Positions 15,108 through 23,258 of a stretch of DNA of 34,113 nt are shown here, one piece after another. Positions within the stretch are counted from its first letter, which is position 1. Each line of letters begins with the position of its first letter. The position numbers and the translations under genes are program-made. A model generated the notes under the pieces. The model was not told where the DNA came from. It was given only the letters and a program-made list of their open reading frames with translations, and did no database searches. The DNA lies in assembly GCA_903915535.1 (NCBI GenBank), contig CAIWTJ010000208.1, forward strand, positions 1 to 34,113, given 5' to 3'. This DNA is from Enhydrobacter aerosaccus (GTDB taxonomy: Bacteria; Pseudomonadota; Alphaproteobacteria; Reyranellales; Reyranellaceae).

Positions 15108-16364
15108 TCAGGCGCGAGCCTTCAGAGGGGTGATGTTGTCCCCAACACCGCGAAGGTAGAGGTCGATCGACTTGCCGGGATCGGCCAGCACGGTCTTGAT
15201 GTTGCGCACGGCCTGGCGAATGCGGTGCTTGTTCTCGACCAGGGCGATACGGACATAGCCGTCGCCATGTTCGCCGAAGCCGATGCCCGGCGACAAGGCG
15301 ACGTTGGCCTGGGTCAGCAGCAGCTTCGAGAAGGCCAGCGACCCCAGCTCGGCGAACGGCTTGGGGATCGGCGCCCACGCGAACATCGAGGCCGACGGCG
15401 ACGGCAGGTCCCAGCCGGCCGCGACCAGTCCTTCGATCAGAACGTCGCGCCGTTCCTTGTAGGTGTTGCGCGCCTCGACGATGCATTCCTGCGGACCGTT
15501 CAGCGCCGCGGTCGCCGCCACCTGGATCGGCGTGAAGGCGCCGTAGTCCAGGTACGACTTGATGCGCGTGAGTGCCTGGATCAGCGTCTTGTTGCCGGCG
15601 GCGAATCCCATGCGCCAGCCGGCCATCGAATACGTTTTGCTCATCGAGGTGAACTCGATGGCGATCTCGCGCGCGCCCGGCACCTGCAGCACCGATGGTG
15701 GCGGCACGCCGTCGAAATAGATCTCGGCGTAGGCGAGATCCGACAGGATCCAGATGCCCTGGCGTTTGCAGAAATCGACGATCGCCGCATAGAAATCGAG
15801 ATCGACGACCTGCGCCGTCGGGTTCGACGGATAGTTCAGCACCAGCGCCAGCGGCTTCGGCACGGCGTGTTGCACGGCCCGCTCGAGCGCCGGCAGGAAT
15901 TCCTGGATCGAAGTCGATCCCGGCACCGGGATGTGACGCACCGCGCCGCCCGCGATGATGAAGCCGTACGGATGGATCGGATAGCTGGGGTTCGGCACCA
16001 GAACCGTGTCGCCGGGCGAGGTGATCGCCTGCGCGAGATTGGCGAGGCCTTCCTTCGAGCCCAGCGTGACGATGATCTCGGACTCGGGATCGAGTTCGAC
16101 GTTGAAGCGGCGCTGGTAGTACGCCGCCTGCGCCTTGCGCAGTCCCGGAATGCCGCGCGAGGCGGAGTAGCCATGGGCGCGCGGATTGGCGGCGGCCTCG
16201 GCGAGCTTGGCCACGATGTGCGGCGCGGTCGGCAGGTCGGGATTGCCCATGCCGAGGTCGATCACGTCCTGCCCGGCGGCGCGGGCGCGCGCCTTCATGG
16301 CGTTCACTTCCGCGAAGACGTACGGCGGCAGGCGCTTCAGGCGATGGAATTCACTGTCGTCCAT
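15108..16364 (-). CDS. Class I/II PLP-dependent aminotransferase (AlaC / LL-DAP aminotransferase-like)
   Basis: A 418-residue fold-type I aminotransferase. Visible sites are D-L-G-M-G-N-P-D near 36-43, Y-S-A-S-R-G-I near 66-72, N-Y-P-S-N-P-T at 177-183, S-D-L-A-Y-A-E near 208, and the PLP lysine Lys243 in S-M-S-K-T-Y-S-M-A-G-W-R. The sequence is of the type often annotated as LL-diaminopimelate aminotransferase in alphaproteobacteria and is close to E. coli AlaC (glutamate-pyruvate transaminase). The location directly before hom suggests a role in aspartate-family or alanine metabolism, but specificity is not provable here. The ATG at 16364 is preferred; a TTG at 16376 would add four residues. 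Confidence 0.88.
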   Translation of the reverse strand: MDDSEFHRLKRLPPYVFAEVNAMKARARAAGQDVIDLGMGNPDLPTAPHIVAKLAEAAANPRAHGYSASRGIPGLRKAQAAYYQRRFNVELDPESEIIVTLGSKEGLANLAQAITSPGDTVLVPNPSYPIHPYGFIIAGGAVRHIPVPGSTSIQEFLPALERAVQHAVPKPLALVLNYPSNPTAQVVDLDFYAAIVDFCKRQGIWILSDLAYAEIYFDGVPPPSVLQVPGAREIAIEFTSMSKTYSMAGWRMGFAAGNKTLIQALTRIKSYLDYGAFTPIQVAATAALNGPQECIVEARNTYKERRDVLIEGLVAAGWDLPSPSASMFAWAPIPKPFAELGSLAFSKLLLTQANVALSPGIGFGEHGDGYVRIALVENKHRIRQAVRNIKTVLADPGKSIDLYLRGVGDNITPLKARA

Positions 16365-16378
16365 TTTTCTGTCCAAAA

Positions 16379-18136
16379 TCAGAGGTCGAGGAAAATCTCG
16401 GCCCTGCGGTTGGCCGCGATGCCGCGGGCGGTGTTGGTGGCGTACTTCGGCTCGGAATCCGAGGCTGCTTCCGCAACGATCGCGCTCCGCGGCACGCCCA
16501 GTGCCATGAGCTGGTTGGCAATGTTGATCGCGCGCCGGCGCGAGACGTCGTAGTTGCCCTGCTCGATCTGGCCGACCGACGAGCCGGTCACGTCCTGTTC
16601 GGCATGCGCCACGACGCGCACGGTGCCGCCATTCTTTTTCTGGATCTGCGCGATCTTCTTCAGGATGTCGCCGTCGCGGCCGCCGAGGCCCGACGAGGCG
16701 CGGCCGAACTGGATCACCGCAACCTGCAACGGCCCACCTGGCGGCGCCTTGATCGTACCGGGCGGCACGGCGCCCGACTGCGCGCGGGCGATGTCGGCCT
16801 GCAAGCTCACCGGTGGCGCCACCGGCGTCGCCGTCACCGTGACGGGTGCCGGAGACGGCACCGCGGGCTCTGGCATCGGCGTCACCGTGACGGGCGCCGG
16901 CGGTGCGGCAACGGCTACATCGGCGGGACGGGCAAAGCCCGGGCGATCGGCGGGGCTCGACGGCATGGCGCTCTCGCCGGCGCCGACGCGGGGCGTCGTC
17001 GAACGGACCTGGGTGACAGGCGTGGGTTCATACGCCGGAGGCTGCGCGACCGGCGCCGGGGGCGCCACGCTGGCAACCTGCGTCGTGGTGACCGGGGCCG
17101 GCGGCGTCGACGTCGGCAGCAAGGTGGTCGCCGTGGTCATCGTGGTCGTCCCGGAAGGCGGCGGCGCGGAGACCACGGCAGGAGATGGCGTTGGCGCGGC
17201 GGTCACGACGGGAGCGGACTGGCCGGGCGGCGCCCATCCCGGCGGCGGCTCGAAGGCCTTGTTCGGGTCGACCCGGCGTGCCGGCGCAGACGCGGCCGCC
17301 ACCACAACGGGCGCCGGCGGCGGAGCGGCGGCCGTTGTTTCGGCCGGCGGCGGCAAGAGAGTCGTCGAGGTCGCTACAGTCGACACCGGCGGGGGCGCCG
17401 CGACTGTTACGGGCGGCGGCGCGGCGATCGTTGCGGGTGCCGGCGCTGAGGCGACCGCAGTCGTCGTCGCTGTCGCGACCGGCGCGGTCTGCCCCGGCGG
17501 CACCCAACCGGGCGGCGGCTCGAAGGCCTTGTTCGGATCGGCCGGACGCGCGGGCGCCGCGGCGACGACGACGGGCTCAGGCGCCGGCGGCGTTGCGGTT
17601 TGTGCTGGTGCAGCGGGCGGCGTTGCCGCGGCGGTCTCGGTCGGGGGCGCGATGGGCGTCGCCGTCACCGGCGCCGGTGGTGGCGGCGCTGCTGTAGTCG
17701 CGGACGCGGTCGATGGGGCAGCCGATGCGGTGGGCGGCGGCGTTGCGCCCGCGGCCAGGGCGTCTTCCGCCTTGCGCGCGGCGACCTGGCGCTCGGTCTC
17801 GGCGCGCGCCTTGCGATCGCTATCGCGCTGGGCCTTGGCCAATTCTTCCTGCTGCGCCTTTTGCCCACCCTTGCCCGCGACGATGGAGCCGATCTGTGTG
17901 CCGCCGCCGCGCGTCTCGTCGACCGCGGCGATGCCCGTATCGTACTGACGCCCGGTTCCCGCCGCCGGCAGGGTGTTGGATACAGCGACGGAGCGCTCGG
18001 CGCCGGGTCGAACCTGGCGGCTGCTGACCGGTGTGTTGCCGTCGAACCAGTCGCAACCCGCGAGCAGTGCCGCCGTCGAGACGCCGAGGAGCAGGCTGGC
18101 CCGCAGGCCGCCGATCATGTCCCGATATCCGCGCAT
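16379..18136 (-). CDS. OmpA-family lipoprotein with a long Pro/Ala/Thr/Val-rich linker
   Basis: About 585 residues. The N-terminus has a type II signal peptide ending L-L-A-G-C, with the lipidated Cys at about residue 28. A charged segment (roughly 95-140, E-E-L-A-K-A-Q-R-D-S-D-R-K) is probably helical. From about 145 to 460 the chain is a low-complexity Pro/Ala/Thr/Val linker holding two copies of a D-P-N-K-A-F-E-P-P-P-G-W-x-P-P-G-Q module. The last ~115 residues are an OmpA-like peptidoglycan-binding domain (V-A-V-I-Q-F-G, then S-R-R-R-A-I-N-I-A-N-Q-L and N-R-R-A-E-I). It is therefore likely to tether the outer membrane to peptidoglycan across a wide gap. The start is uncertain; in-frame ATGs also lie at 18145, 18157 and 18223. 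It precedes the aminotransferase by 14 bases. Confidence 0.85.
   Translation of the reverse strand: MRGYRDMIGGLRASLLLGVSTAALLAGCDWFDGNTPVSSRQVRPGAERSVAVSNTLPAAGTGRQYDTGIAAVDETRGGGTQIGSIVAGKGGQKAQQEELAKAQRDSDRKARAETERQVAARKAEDALAAGATPPPTASAAPSTASATTAAPPPPAPVTATPIAPPTETAAATPPAAPAQTATPPAPEPVVVAAAPARPADPNKAFEPPPGWVPPGQTAPVATATTTAVASAPAPATIAAPPPVTVAAPPPVSTVATSTTLLPPPAETTAAAPPPAPVVVAAASAPARRVDPNKAFEPPPGWAPPGQSAPVVTAAPTPSPAVVSAPPPSGTTTMTTATTLLPTSTPPAPVTTTQVASVAPPAPVAQPPAYEPTPVTQVRSTTPRVGAGESAMPSSPADRPGFARPADVAVAAPPAPVTVTPMPEPAVPSPAPVTVTATPVAPPVSLQADIARAQSGAVPPGTIKAPPGGPLQVAVIQFGRASSGLGGRDGDILKKIAQIQKKNGGTVRVVAHAEQDVTGSSVGQIEQGNYDVSRRRAINIANQLMALGVPRSAIVAEAASDSEPKYATNTARGIAANRRAEIFLDL
17241..17536. 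repeat. Direct repeat inside the linker of the OmpA-like gene
   Basis: Two identical 26-base copies lie at 17241-17266 and 17511-17536, exactly 270 bases (90 codons) apart and in frame. The similarity extends on both sides at the protein level, so this is an internal duplication of a module rather than chance. Confidence 0.75.
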
Positions 18137-18281
18137 CTTTGCCATCCGCTCGTTCATTCCATTGGTCGTCCGGCCGCCCGGGCTTTTTTTAGCCGAGGGC
18201 CGCAGGAAGTTTGACCCATCCATTGTCGCAGCCTACCTAAAGAGGGCGGTTGACGCTGCCCCGGCAACACCCACAAGCTGT

Positions 18282-18295
18282 AGTTACCGGTAACT
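18282..18295. promoter_or_regulatory. Perfect 14-bp palindrome in the ompA-like/phaC divergent region
   Basis: AGTTACCGGTAACT is self-complementary over all 14 bases. It lies 51 bases before the phaC ATG and about 145 bases before the lipoprotein start, a place where an operator could act on either gene. A TTGACG hexamer at 18250-18255 could be a -35 element for phaC. The rest of the 18137-18346 gap shows a TTTTTTT run at 18184-18190 and nothing else I can name. Confidence 0.4.
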
Positions 18296-18346
18296 GAAAA
18301 TACCGCAAGAAACGGCGCAAAGCCAATGATTCGTAAGGGGAAACGC

Positions 18347-20173
18347 ATGTCCGAGAAGTCTGCGCCCGAAACCGCCATCCCCGGATTGACCGGTCTTTCG
18401 ACGGTCGAAGCCGAAAAGTTGCAGGCGACTTTCACGGATATCGCCGAGCGCAGCCAGAAGCTGCTGCAGGAGTTCTCGGCCCGCTACCAGGCCGATGGGC
18501 CGCAGCAACCCGACCCTCTCCGCCTGACCCAGACCTTCATGGATTTCACGGCCAAGATGCTGGCCGATCCCAACAAGCTCGTTCAGGCGCAGATGGAGCT
18601 GTGGCAGCAGTACCTGCAGCTCTGGCAGAGCACCGCCCAGCGCCTGATGGGCCAGACAGTGTCGCCGGTCGTCGAACCCGCCAAGGGCGACAAGCGCTTC
18701 AACGATCCCGCCTGGAAGGACGAGGTCGTGTTCGATTACCTGAAGCAGTCCTACCTGCTGACGTCGCGCTGGCTGCAGGGCACCGTGAAGGAAGTCGATG
18801 GCGTCGACAGCAAGACTGCCCAGAAGGTCGAGTTCTATACGCGCCAGTTCATCGACGCCTTGTCGCCGTCCAACTTTGCGATGACCAATCCGCAGGTCCT
18901 CAAGGCGACCGTCGAGACCAAGGGCGAGAATCTGGTCAAGGGTCTTCAGAACCTTCTGACCGATCTCGAGCGCGGCAAGGGCAAGCTCGCAATCCGCCAG
19001 ACCGACATGAAAGCCTTCAAGGTCGGCGAGAACGTCGCCACCTCGCCCGGCAAGGTCGTTTTCCAGAACGAACTGATGCAGCTCATCCAGTACGCGCCGC
19101 TGACCGAAGAAGTCCATGCGATGCCGCTGCTGATCGTGCCGCCCTGGATCAACAAATTCTACATCCTCGATCTCAAGCCGCAGAACTCGTTCATCAAGTG
19201 GGCGACCGAAGCCGGCTACACGGTGTTCGTCATCTCCTGGGTCAATCCCGACGAGAAGCTCACGGCGCTGGTCTTCGAGGACTATATGAAGCTCGGGCCG
19301 CTGGCCGCGCTCGACGCGATCGAGAAGGCCACCGGCGAGAAGAAGGTTTCCGCGATCGGTTACTGCATCGGCGGCACCCTGATGGCGACGACGCTGGCCT
19401 ACATGGCAGCCCGCGGCGACGAGCGGATCGCGGCCTGCACGTTCTTCACCGCGCAAGTCGATTTCACCGAGCCGGGAGAACTCGGCGTCTTCATCGACGA
19501 GGACCAGCTCACCGGCGTCCAGGAAGTGATGAGCAAGAAGGGCTATCTCGACGGCACCGAGATGGCCACGACGTTCAACATGCTGCGCGCCAACGACCTC
19601 ATCTGGTCGTTCGTCGTGAACAACTACCTGATGGGCAAGGATCCCTTCCCCTTCGACCTGCTGTTCTGGAATGCCGACGCGACGCGCATGCCGGCCGCGA
19701 TGCACATGTATTACCTGCGCAACATGTACCAGAAGAACCTGCTGGTGCAGCCCGGCGGCCTGGTCATCGACAACGTGCCGATCGACCTGCGCAAGATCTC
19801 GATCCCGACGTATATCCAGGCGGGCAAGGAGGATCACATCGCGCCCGCCAAATCCGTCTACAAGGCGACGCAGATATTCAGCGGCCCGGTGCGTTTCATG
19901 CTTGCGGGGTCGGGCCACATCGCCGGGGTCGTCAATCCGCCATCCGCGAAGAAGTATCAGCACTGGCTGAACGAAACCGACAAAAACCCGCCGAGCCTGG
20001 CCGAATGGCAGGCGGGCGCGGTCGAACATCCGGGCTCGTGGTGGAACGACTGGGACAAATGGTTGTCGGCGAAATCCGGCGGCAAGGTTCCGGCGCGCGT
20101 CCCGGGTTCCGGCGGTTTGCCCGCGATCGAGGATGCGCCCGGCAGCTACGTCAAAGTCCGATTGATCGATTGA
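18347..20173 (+). CDS. phaC: Class I poly(3-hydroxyalkanoate) synthase
   Basis: A 608-residue cytoplasmic/granule-bound enzyme that polymerises (R)-3-hydroxyacyl-CoA, normally 3-hydroxybutyryl-CoA, into storage polyester. The lipase-like box is G-Y-C-I-G-G with the nucleophile Cys340. The catalytic Asp lies in A-G-K-E-D-H-I-A-P and the general-base His in G-S-G-H-I-A-G-V. W-V-N-P-D near 298 and the V-P-P-W-I-N-K-F-Y-I-L-D-L segment near 264 are standard for class I. Start: AGGGGA lies five bases before ATG 18347; the frame opens at 18326. No phaAB, phaR or phasin gene is adjacent. It overlaps the next gene by one base (TGATG). Confidence 0.96.
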   Translation: MSEKSAPETAIPGLTGLSTVEAEKLQATFTDIAERSQKLLQEFSARYQADGPQQPDPLRLTQTFMDFTAKMLADPNKLVQAQMELWQQYLQLWQSTAQRLMGQTVSPVVEPAKGDKRFNDPAWKDEVVFDYLKQSYLLTSRWLQGTVKEVDGVDSKTAQKVEFYTRQFIDALSPSNFAMTNPQVLKATVETKGENLVKGLQNLLTDLERGKGKLAIRQTDMKAFKVGENVATSPGKVVFQNELMQLIQYAPLTEEVHAMPLLIVPPWINKFYILDLKPQNSFIKWATEAGYTVFVISWVNPDEKLTALVFEDYMKLGPLAALDAIEKATGEKKVSAIGYCIGGTLMATTLAYMAARGDERIAACTFFTAQVDFTEPGELGVFIDEDQLTGVQEVMSKKGYLDGTEMATTFNMLRANDLIWSFVVNNYLMGKDPFPFDLLFWNADATRMPAAMHMYYLRNMYQKNLLVQPGGLVIDNVPIDLRKISIPTYIQAGKEDHIAPAKSVYKATQIFSGPVRFMLAGSGHIAGVVNPPSAKKYQHWLNETDKNPPSLAEWQAGAVEHPGSWWNDWDKWLSAKSGGKVPARVPGSGGLPAIEDAPGSYVKVRLID

Positions 20174-20913
20174 TGCTGCGTACCTTCGTCATCGCGCTCG
20201 CCCTCATGACCGCCACTCACGCCTCCGCCGCCGACCTGCAGGTGATCGCCGGCGGCGGCATCGCGGGACCGCTCAAAATACTCGTTCCCGAATTCGAGAA
20301 GGCAAGCGGCCACAAGCTCACCATCCGCTTCGCCGCGACACCCGAGTTGATCAAGATCGCTACAGGCTCCGAGCCTCTCGACGTCGCCGTCGTGCCGCGC
20401 GAGGTCTTCCTCGATGCCGCGGCAGGTCCGCGCTTCGTTCTTGCCGCGAGCGCCGACGTTGCCCGGGTGGGTTTTGGTGTCGCCGTTCGCGCCGGCGCGC
20501 CCAAGCCCGACATCGAGACGACCGAGAGCTTCAAAGAAGCCCTGCTGAACGCCGGCTCGATCGCGACATTGCCCGCGAGCGCCGCGGGAGCGCAGGTGCT
20601 TAAGACCTTCGAACGCCTCGAAATCGCCGAGGCGATGAAGGAGAAGATCAGGCCGCAGCCCTCGCCCGGCGACATCCCGCAGGCGGTGATCGACGGCAAG
20701 GCCGAGCTCGGCATCTTCCTCCTGAATGTACTCGCGGTTCCTGGCGTCGACATCGTCGGCCCCTTCCCGCCCGATCTGCAGCAGGAATTCGTGTTCAAAT
20801 CGGCCGTTGCGATCAGCACCAGCAATGCCTTCGCCGCCAAGGCCTTCGTCGATTTCCTGCGCAGCCCCGCTGCCCAGGCGATCATAACGTCGCAGGGCAT
20901 GACGCCGGGCTGA
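20173..20913 (+). CDS. ModA-like extracellular substrate-binding protein
   Basis: A 246-residue type 2 periplasmic binding protein. Residues 1-19 are a Sec signal peptide (MLRTFVIALALMTATHASA). The mature form opens A-D-L-Q-V-I-A-G-G-G-I-A-G-P-L and continues F-E-K-A-S-G-H-K-L-T-I-R-F-A, the pattern of molybdate-type ModA proteins, and ends with F-L-R-S-P-A-A-Q-A-I. It has no ModB or ModC beside it, and many such orphan members in soil alphaproteobacteria have no known ligand. The ATG overlaps the phaC stop (TGATG), so it is translated by coupling with phaC. It converges on queE 24 bases away. Confidence 0.82.
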   Translation: MLRTFVIALALMTATHASAADLQVIAGGGIAGPLKILVPEFEKASGHKLTIRFAATPELIKIATGSEPLDVAVVPREVFLDAAAGPRFVLAASADVARVGFGVAVRAGAPKPDIETTESFKEALLNAGSIATLPASAAGAQVLKTFERLEIAEAMKEKIRPQPSPGDIPQAVIDGKAELGIFLLNVLAVPGVDIVGPFPPDLQQEFVFKSAVAISTSNAFAAKAFVDFLRSPAAQAIITSQGMTPG

Positions 20914-20937
20914 CATCGCGGCGCGCGATGCAGCGGC

Positions 20938-21570
20938 TCAGCGGAAGCCGTGGTGCTTGTGGGTCTGGGTGCTGAGCTGCCACTGCGGATGGGCGAGGCA
21001 GTAAGCGATCGCCCGTTTCGTGTTCTCGAGGACCTCGGGACCATCCATCGCCTGCAACGAGAAGCGCTGGAACTCGAGGCCCGCGAAATCCTCGGGCCGC
21101 AGTTCCGACTGCGGATAGACGAGCTTGAGCTCGTGACCCTTGGTGATCTTGAGTGGATCGCGCGTCTTGGGACTCACACACAGCCAGTCGATCCCGCTCG
21201 GCGCCTCGACCGTACCGTTGGTCTCGATCGCGATCTCGAAACCGCGGGCATGAAGCGCGTCGATCAGGGCAGCATCGACCTGCAGCAATGGCTCACCACC
21301 GGTGAGCACCACGAACCGGTGACTCCGCCCACCATCCCAGGTCGTGGCGATCGTATCCGCCAAGGCGTCGGCCGAGGCGTAACGCCCGCCCAGCGTGCCA
21401 TCCATGCCGACGAAGTCGGTGTCGCAAAACGTGCACTGCGCTCCGGCGCGGTCCTCTTCGCGGCCTGACCACAGATTGCATCCCGAGAAGCGGCAGAACA
21501 CAGCGGTGCGCCCCGCCTGCGCGCCCTCGCCCTGCAGGGTCTTGAAGATTTCCTTTACCGCGTAGCTCAC
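20938..21570 (-). CDS. queE: 7-carboxy-7-deazaguanine synthase
   Basis: A 210-residue radical SAM enzyme making 7-carboxy-7-deazaguanine from 6-carboxytetrahydropterin, the third step of queuosine precursor synthesis. The cluster motif is C31-x14-C46-x2-C49, the long-loop variant found in Burkholderia QueE. The N-terminal I-F-K-T-L-Q-G-E-G motif binds substrate, and L-T-G-G-E-P-L-L at about 89-96 is the SAM-binding GGE motif. The start is GTG at 21570, overlapping the stop of the carbonic anhydrase gene (GTGA), so the two are coupled. queC and queD are not in the window. Confidence 0.95.
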   Translation of the reverse strand: MSYAVKEIFKTLQGEGAQAGRTAVFCRFSGCNLWSGREEDRAGAQCTFCDTDFVGMDGTLGGRYASADALADTIATTWDGGRSHRFVVLTGGEPLLQVDAALIDALHARGFEIAIETNGTVEAPSGIDWLCVSPKTRDPLKITKGHELKLVYPQSELRPEDFAGLEFQRFSLQAMDGPEVLENTKRAIAYCLAHPQWQLSTQTHKHHGFR

Positions 21571-22103
21571 TCCGCTGCCTTCTTCTCTTCATCTCGGTAG
21601 GAAGCGGCGAGGCGGACATATTGCGCGGCCACGCGCCGGAAGGTCTCGTAGTCCTTCTCCGTGAGGTCGCGCAGTTTCTGCGCCGGGTTGCCGGCCCACA
21701 GCTCGCCCTTGCGCACGATCTTGCGCGGCGTGACGACGGCACCCGCTGCCACCATTGCGCCGGTCTCGATCACGGCGCCGTCGAGCACGGTCGAGTGCAT
21801 GCCGACAAACGAATCGTCCTGCACTTCGCAAGCGTGCAGCAGCACCATGTGGCCCACGGTCACGTTCCGGCCGACCGTTGTCATCAGTCCACGCGAGGCG
21901 ATATGGACGACAGTGCCGTCCTGCAGATTGGAGTTCTCGCCGACGCGAATGCCGGGGCCGTCGCCGCGCAGGATGCAGCCGAACCAGATGTTGGCGTTGG
22001 CGGCGATCTCGACGTCGCCGATCAACGTGGCGTTGGGCGCGATGAAGGCCGACGCGGCGACCTTGGGCGCGAAGCCTTTGAACGGAACGATGAGACCGGA
22101 CAT
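21567..22103 (-). CDS. Gamma-carbonic anhydrase family protein
   Basis: A 178-residue left-handed beta-helix protein. Hexapeptide repeats start around residue 22 (I-A-P-N-A-T-L-I-G-D-V). The zinc ligands of the family are in place: His67 in V-V-H-I, His85 in V-G-H-M and His90 in L-L-H-A-C, with W-F-G-C-I-L-R-G-D before them. It lacks the acidic loop of Methanosarcina Cam and so resembles CamH/YrdA/PaaY, some of which are active and some not. Start 22103 has GGGGAG six bases upstream. The gene is separated from rpsI by a strong terminator and overlaps queE by four bases. Confidence 0.9.
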   Translation of the reverse strand: MSGLIVPFKGFAPKVAASAFIAPNATLIGDVEIAANANIWFGCILRGDGPGIRVGENSNLQDGTVVHIASRGLMTTVGRNVTVGHMVLLHACEVQDDSFVGMHSTVLDGAVIETGAMVAAGAVVTPRKIVRKGELWAGNPAQKLRDLTEKDYETFRRVAAQYVRLAASYRDEEKKAAE

Positions 22104-22115
22104 CGACAACTCCCC

Positions 22116-22148
22116 AAAAGACGAAGGGCGCCACCGGGGCGCCCTTCG
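22116..22148 (-). terminator. Intrinsic terminator of the rplM-rpsI operon
   Basis: On the minus strand CGAAGGGCGCC (22148-22138) pairs perfectly with GGCGCCCTTCG (22132-22122) over a five-base loop, then TCTTTT (22121-22116). It starts 35 bases beyond the rpsI stop and lies just ahead of the carbonic anhydrase start at 22103. Confidence 0.85.
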
Positions 22149-22183
22149 ATATCCTGTCTGCCCTTCCTCGAGCTCCGGGCGCC

Positions 22184-22663
22184 TTAGCGCTTGGAGAACT
22201 GGAAGCGGCGACGCGCACCGGCGCGGCCGTACTTCTTGCGCTCGACCACGCGGCTGTCGCGGGTGAGGAAGCCGCTCGCCTTGATGACGCCACGCAGGCT
22301 GGGCTCGAACTTGGTCAGCGCCTGCGAGATGCCGTGACGCACTGCGCCTGCCTGGCCCGAGAGACCGCCGCCGGTGACGGTGGCGATCACGTCGAACTGG
22401 CCGTTGCGCTGGGAAACGTCGAACGGCTGCTGGATCATCATGCGCTGCGTCGGACGAGCGAAGTAGACCGTCTGGTCGCGGCCGTTCACGATGATCTTGC
22501 CCGTGCCGAGCTTGACCCACACGCGGGCGATGGCGTTCTTGCGCCGGCCGGTCGCATAGGCGCGGCCCTGGGCGTCGATTTCCTTTTCGCGGGCGACGGC
22601 CGGAGCCTGCACGCCGGCGGGTGCCTTCTTCAGTTCGGCAAACGACGAGAGTTCAGTAGCCAT
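22184..22663 (-). CDS. rpsI: 30S ribosomal protein S9
   Basis: A 159-residue small-subunit protein whose C-terminal tail reaches the P-site tRNA. The core begins at about residue 34 with [14 protein letters not shown], contains [13 protein letters not shown], and ends with [17 protein letters not shown], where the terminal basic S-K-R is the conserved P-site contact. A roughly 30-residue N-terminal extension ([11 protein letters not shown]) is common in alphaproteobacteria. The ATG overlaps the L13 stop by one base (TAATG), with GAGGA upstream. Confidence 0.98.
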   Translation of the reverse strand: MATELSSFAELKKAPAGVQAPAVAREKEIDAQGRAYATGRRKNAIARVWVKLGTGKIIVNGRDQTVYFARPTQRMMIQQPFDVSQRNGQFDVIATVTGGGLSGQAGAVRHGISQALTKFEPSLRGVIKASGFLTRDSRVVERKKYGRAGARRRFQFSKR

Positions 22664-23142
22664 TAGCCAATCCTCGAATTCTTTTTGTTCATCGCGGCAA
22701 CGTCCAGCTTCTCGGGCTGCTGCGCTTCCTGATCATGCTTCGGTCCGGCATAGACACGCAGGTTCTTCATCTGCGCGCGGCCGAGCGGTCCGCGGGTGAT
22801 CATGCGTTCGACGGCCTTGATCAGGACGCGCTCGGGGAAGCGGCCCTCGAGGCGCTTGCCCAGGGTCTCGCCCTTGATGCCGCCGGGATGGCCGGTGTGC
22901 CAGTAGAACACTTCACGCTCGGCCTTGCGGCCCGTGAGGCGTACCTTCTCGGCGTTGATGACGACGATGTTGTCGCCGCAATCGATATGCGGGGTGAACA
23001 TCGGCTTGTGCTTGCCGCGCAGGCGCAGGGCGATGATCGAGGCGAGCCGGCCGAGCACGAGCCCGTCGGCGTCGATCAGTACCCACTTCTTCTGCACGTC
23101 GGCAGTCTTGATACTGGGGGTGCGGTGACTAAGGGTTTCCAT
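22663..23142 (-). CDS. rplM: 50S ribosomal protein L13
   Basis: A 159-residue large-subunit assembly protein. Diagnostic stretches are [15 protein letters not shown] near residue 20-34, [11 protein letters not shown] near 60, [10 protein letters not shown] and the [11 protein letters not shown] signature near 115. The ATG at 23142 is preferred over a GTG at 23199, since that extension has no family counterpart and would overlap the promoter. A purine-rich GAAAGAAAG lies before it, and a TTGACA-N17-CATAAG promoter stands 25 bases upstream. It forms an operon with rpsI. Confidence 0.98.
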   Translation of the reverse strand: METLSHRTPSIKTADVQKKWVLIDADGLVLGRLASIIALRLRGKHKPMFTPHIDCGDNIVVINAEKVRLTGRKAEREVFYWHTGHPGGIKGETLGKRLEGRFPERVLIKAVERMITRGPLGRAQMKNLRVYAGPKHDQEAQQPEKLDVAAMNKKNSRIG

Positions 23143-23166
23143 GGTTCTTTCTTTCGTGAGCGGGCG

Positions 23167-23195
23167 CTTATGGGCGTCGCGCCACGGCTTGTCAA
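23167..23195 (-). promoter_or_regulatory. Sigma-70 type promoter for rplM-rpsI
   Basis: On the minus strand a consensus -35 TTGACA (23195-23190) is followed after 17 bases by CATAAG (23172-23167), matching four of six -10 positions. The expected start point leaves a leader of about 17-20 bases before the rplM ATG, with GAAAGAAAG as ribosome binding site. Confidence 0.65.
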
Positions 23196-23237
23196 ACACC
23201 TACAATTAGCCAAATAAGATCAACCACTTAAGATTGT

Positions 23238-23251
23238 GGTATTATAATACC
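23238..23251. repeat. AT-rich 14-bp palindrome between the thioesterase stop and rplM
   Basis: GGTATTATAATACC is perfectly self-complementary. ACCAC (23223-23227) and GTGGT (23236-23240) give a second, overlapping hairpin. The site is eight bases beyond the thioesterase stop and upstream of the rplM promoter, so it could end the thioesterase transcript or act on rplM. It is strikingly AT-rich for this genome. Confidence 0.4.
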
Positions 23252-23258
23252 TCCGCCC

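Noticed and set aside
17241..17536. CRISPR-like repeat pair
   Set aside because: Only two copies, in frame within a coding sequence and encoding the same peptide module.
16554..17948. Long plus-strand frame encoding a Gly/Ala/Thr/Val-rich protein
   Set aside because: It is antisense to the low-complexity linker of the OmpA-like gene; the GC-rich repeats keep several frames open, and there is no domain or ribosome binding site.
18181..18190. T-run after GCCCGGGC as a plus-strand terminator
   Set aside because: The self-complementary core leaves no loop, and no plus-strand gene ends there.
18284..20029. 581-codon minus-strand open frame
   Set aside because: It lies antisense to phaC, which has all catalytic residues; the frame stays open because of GC-rich third positions.
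18601..20172. Long N-terminal extension of the ModA-like protein through phaC
   Set aside because: The real start is ATG 20173, which opens a clean signal peptide; the upstream part is an out-of-frame reading of phaC.
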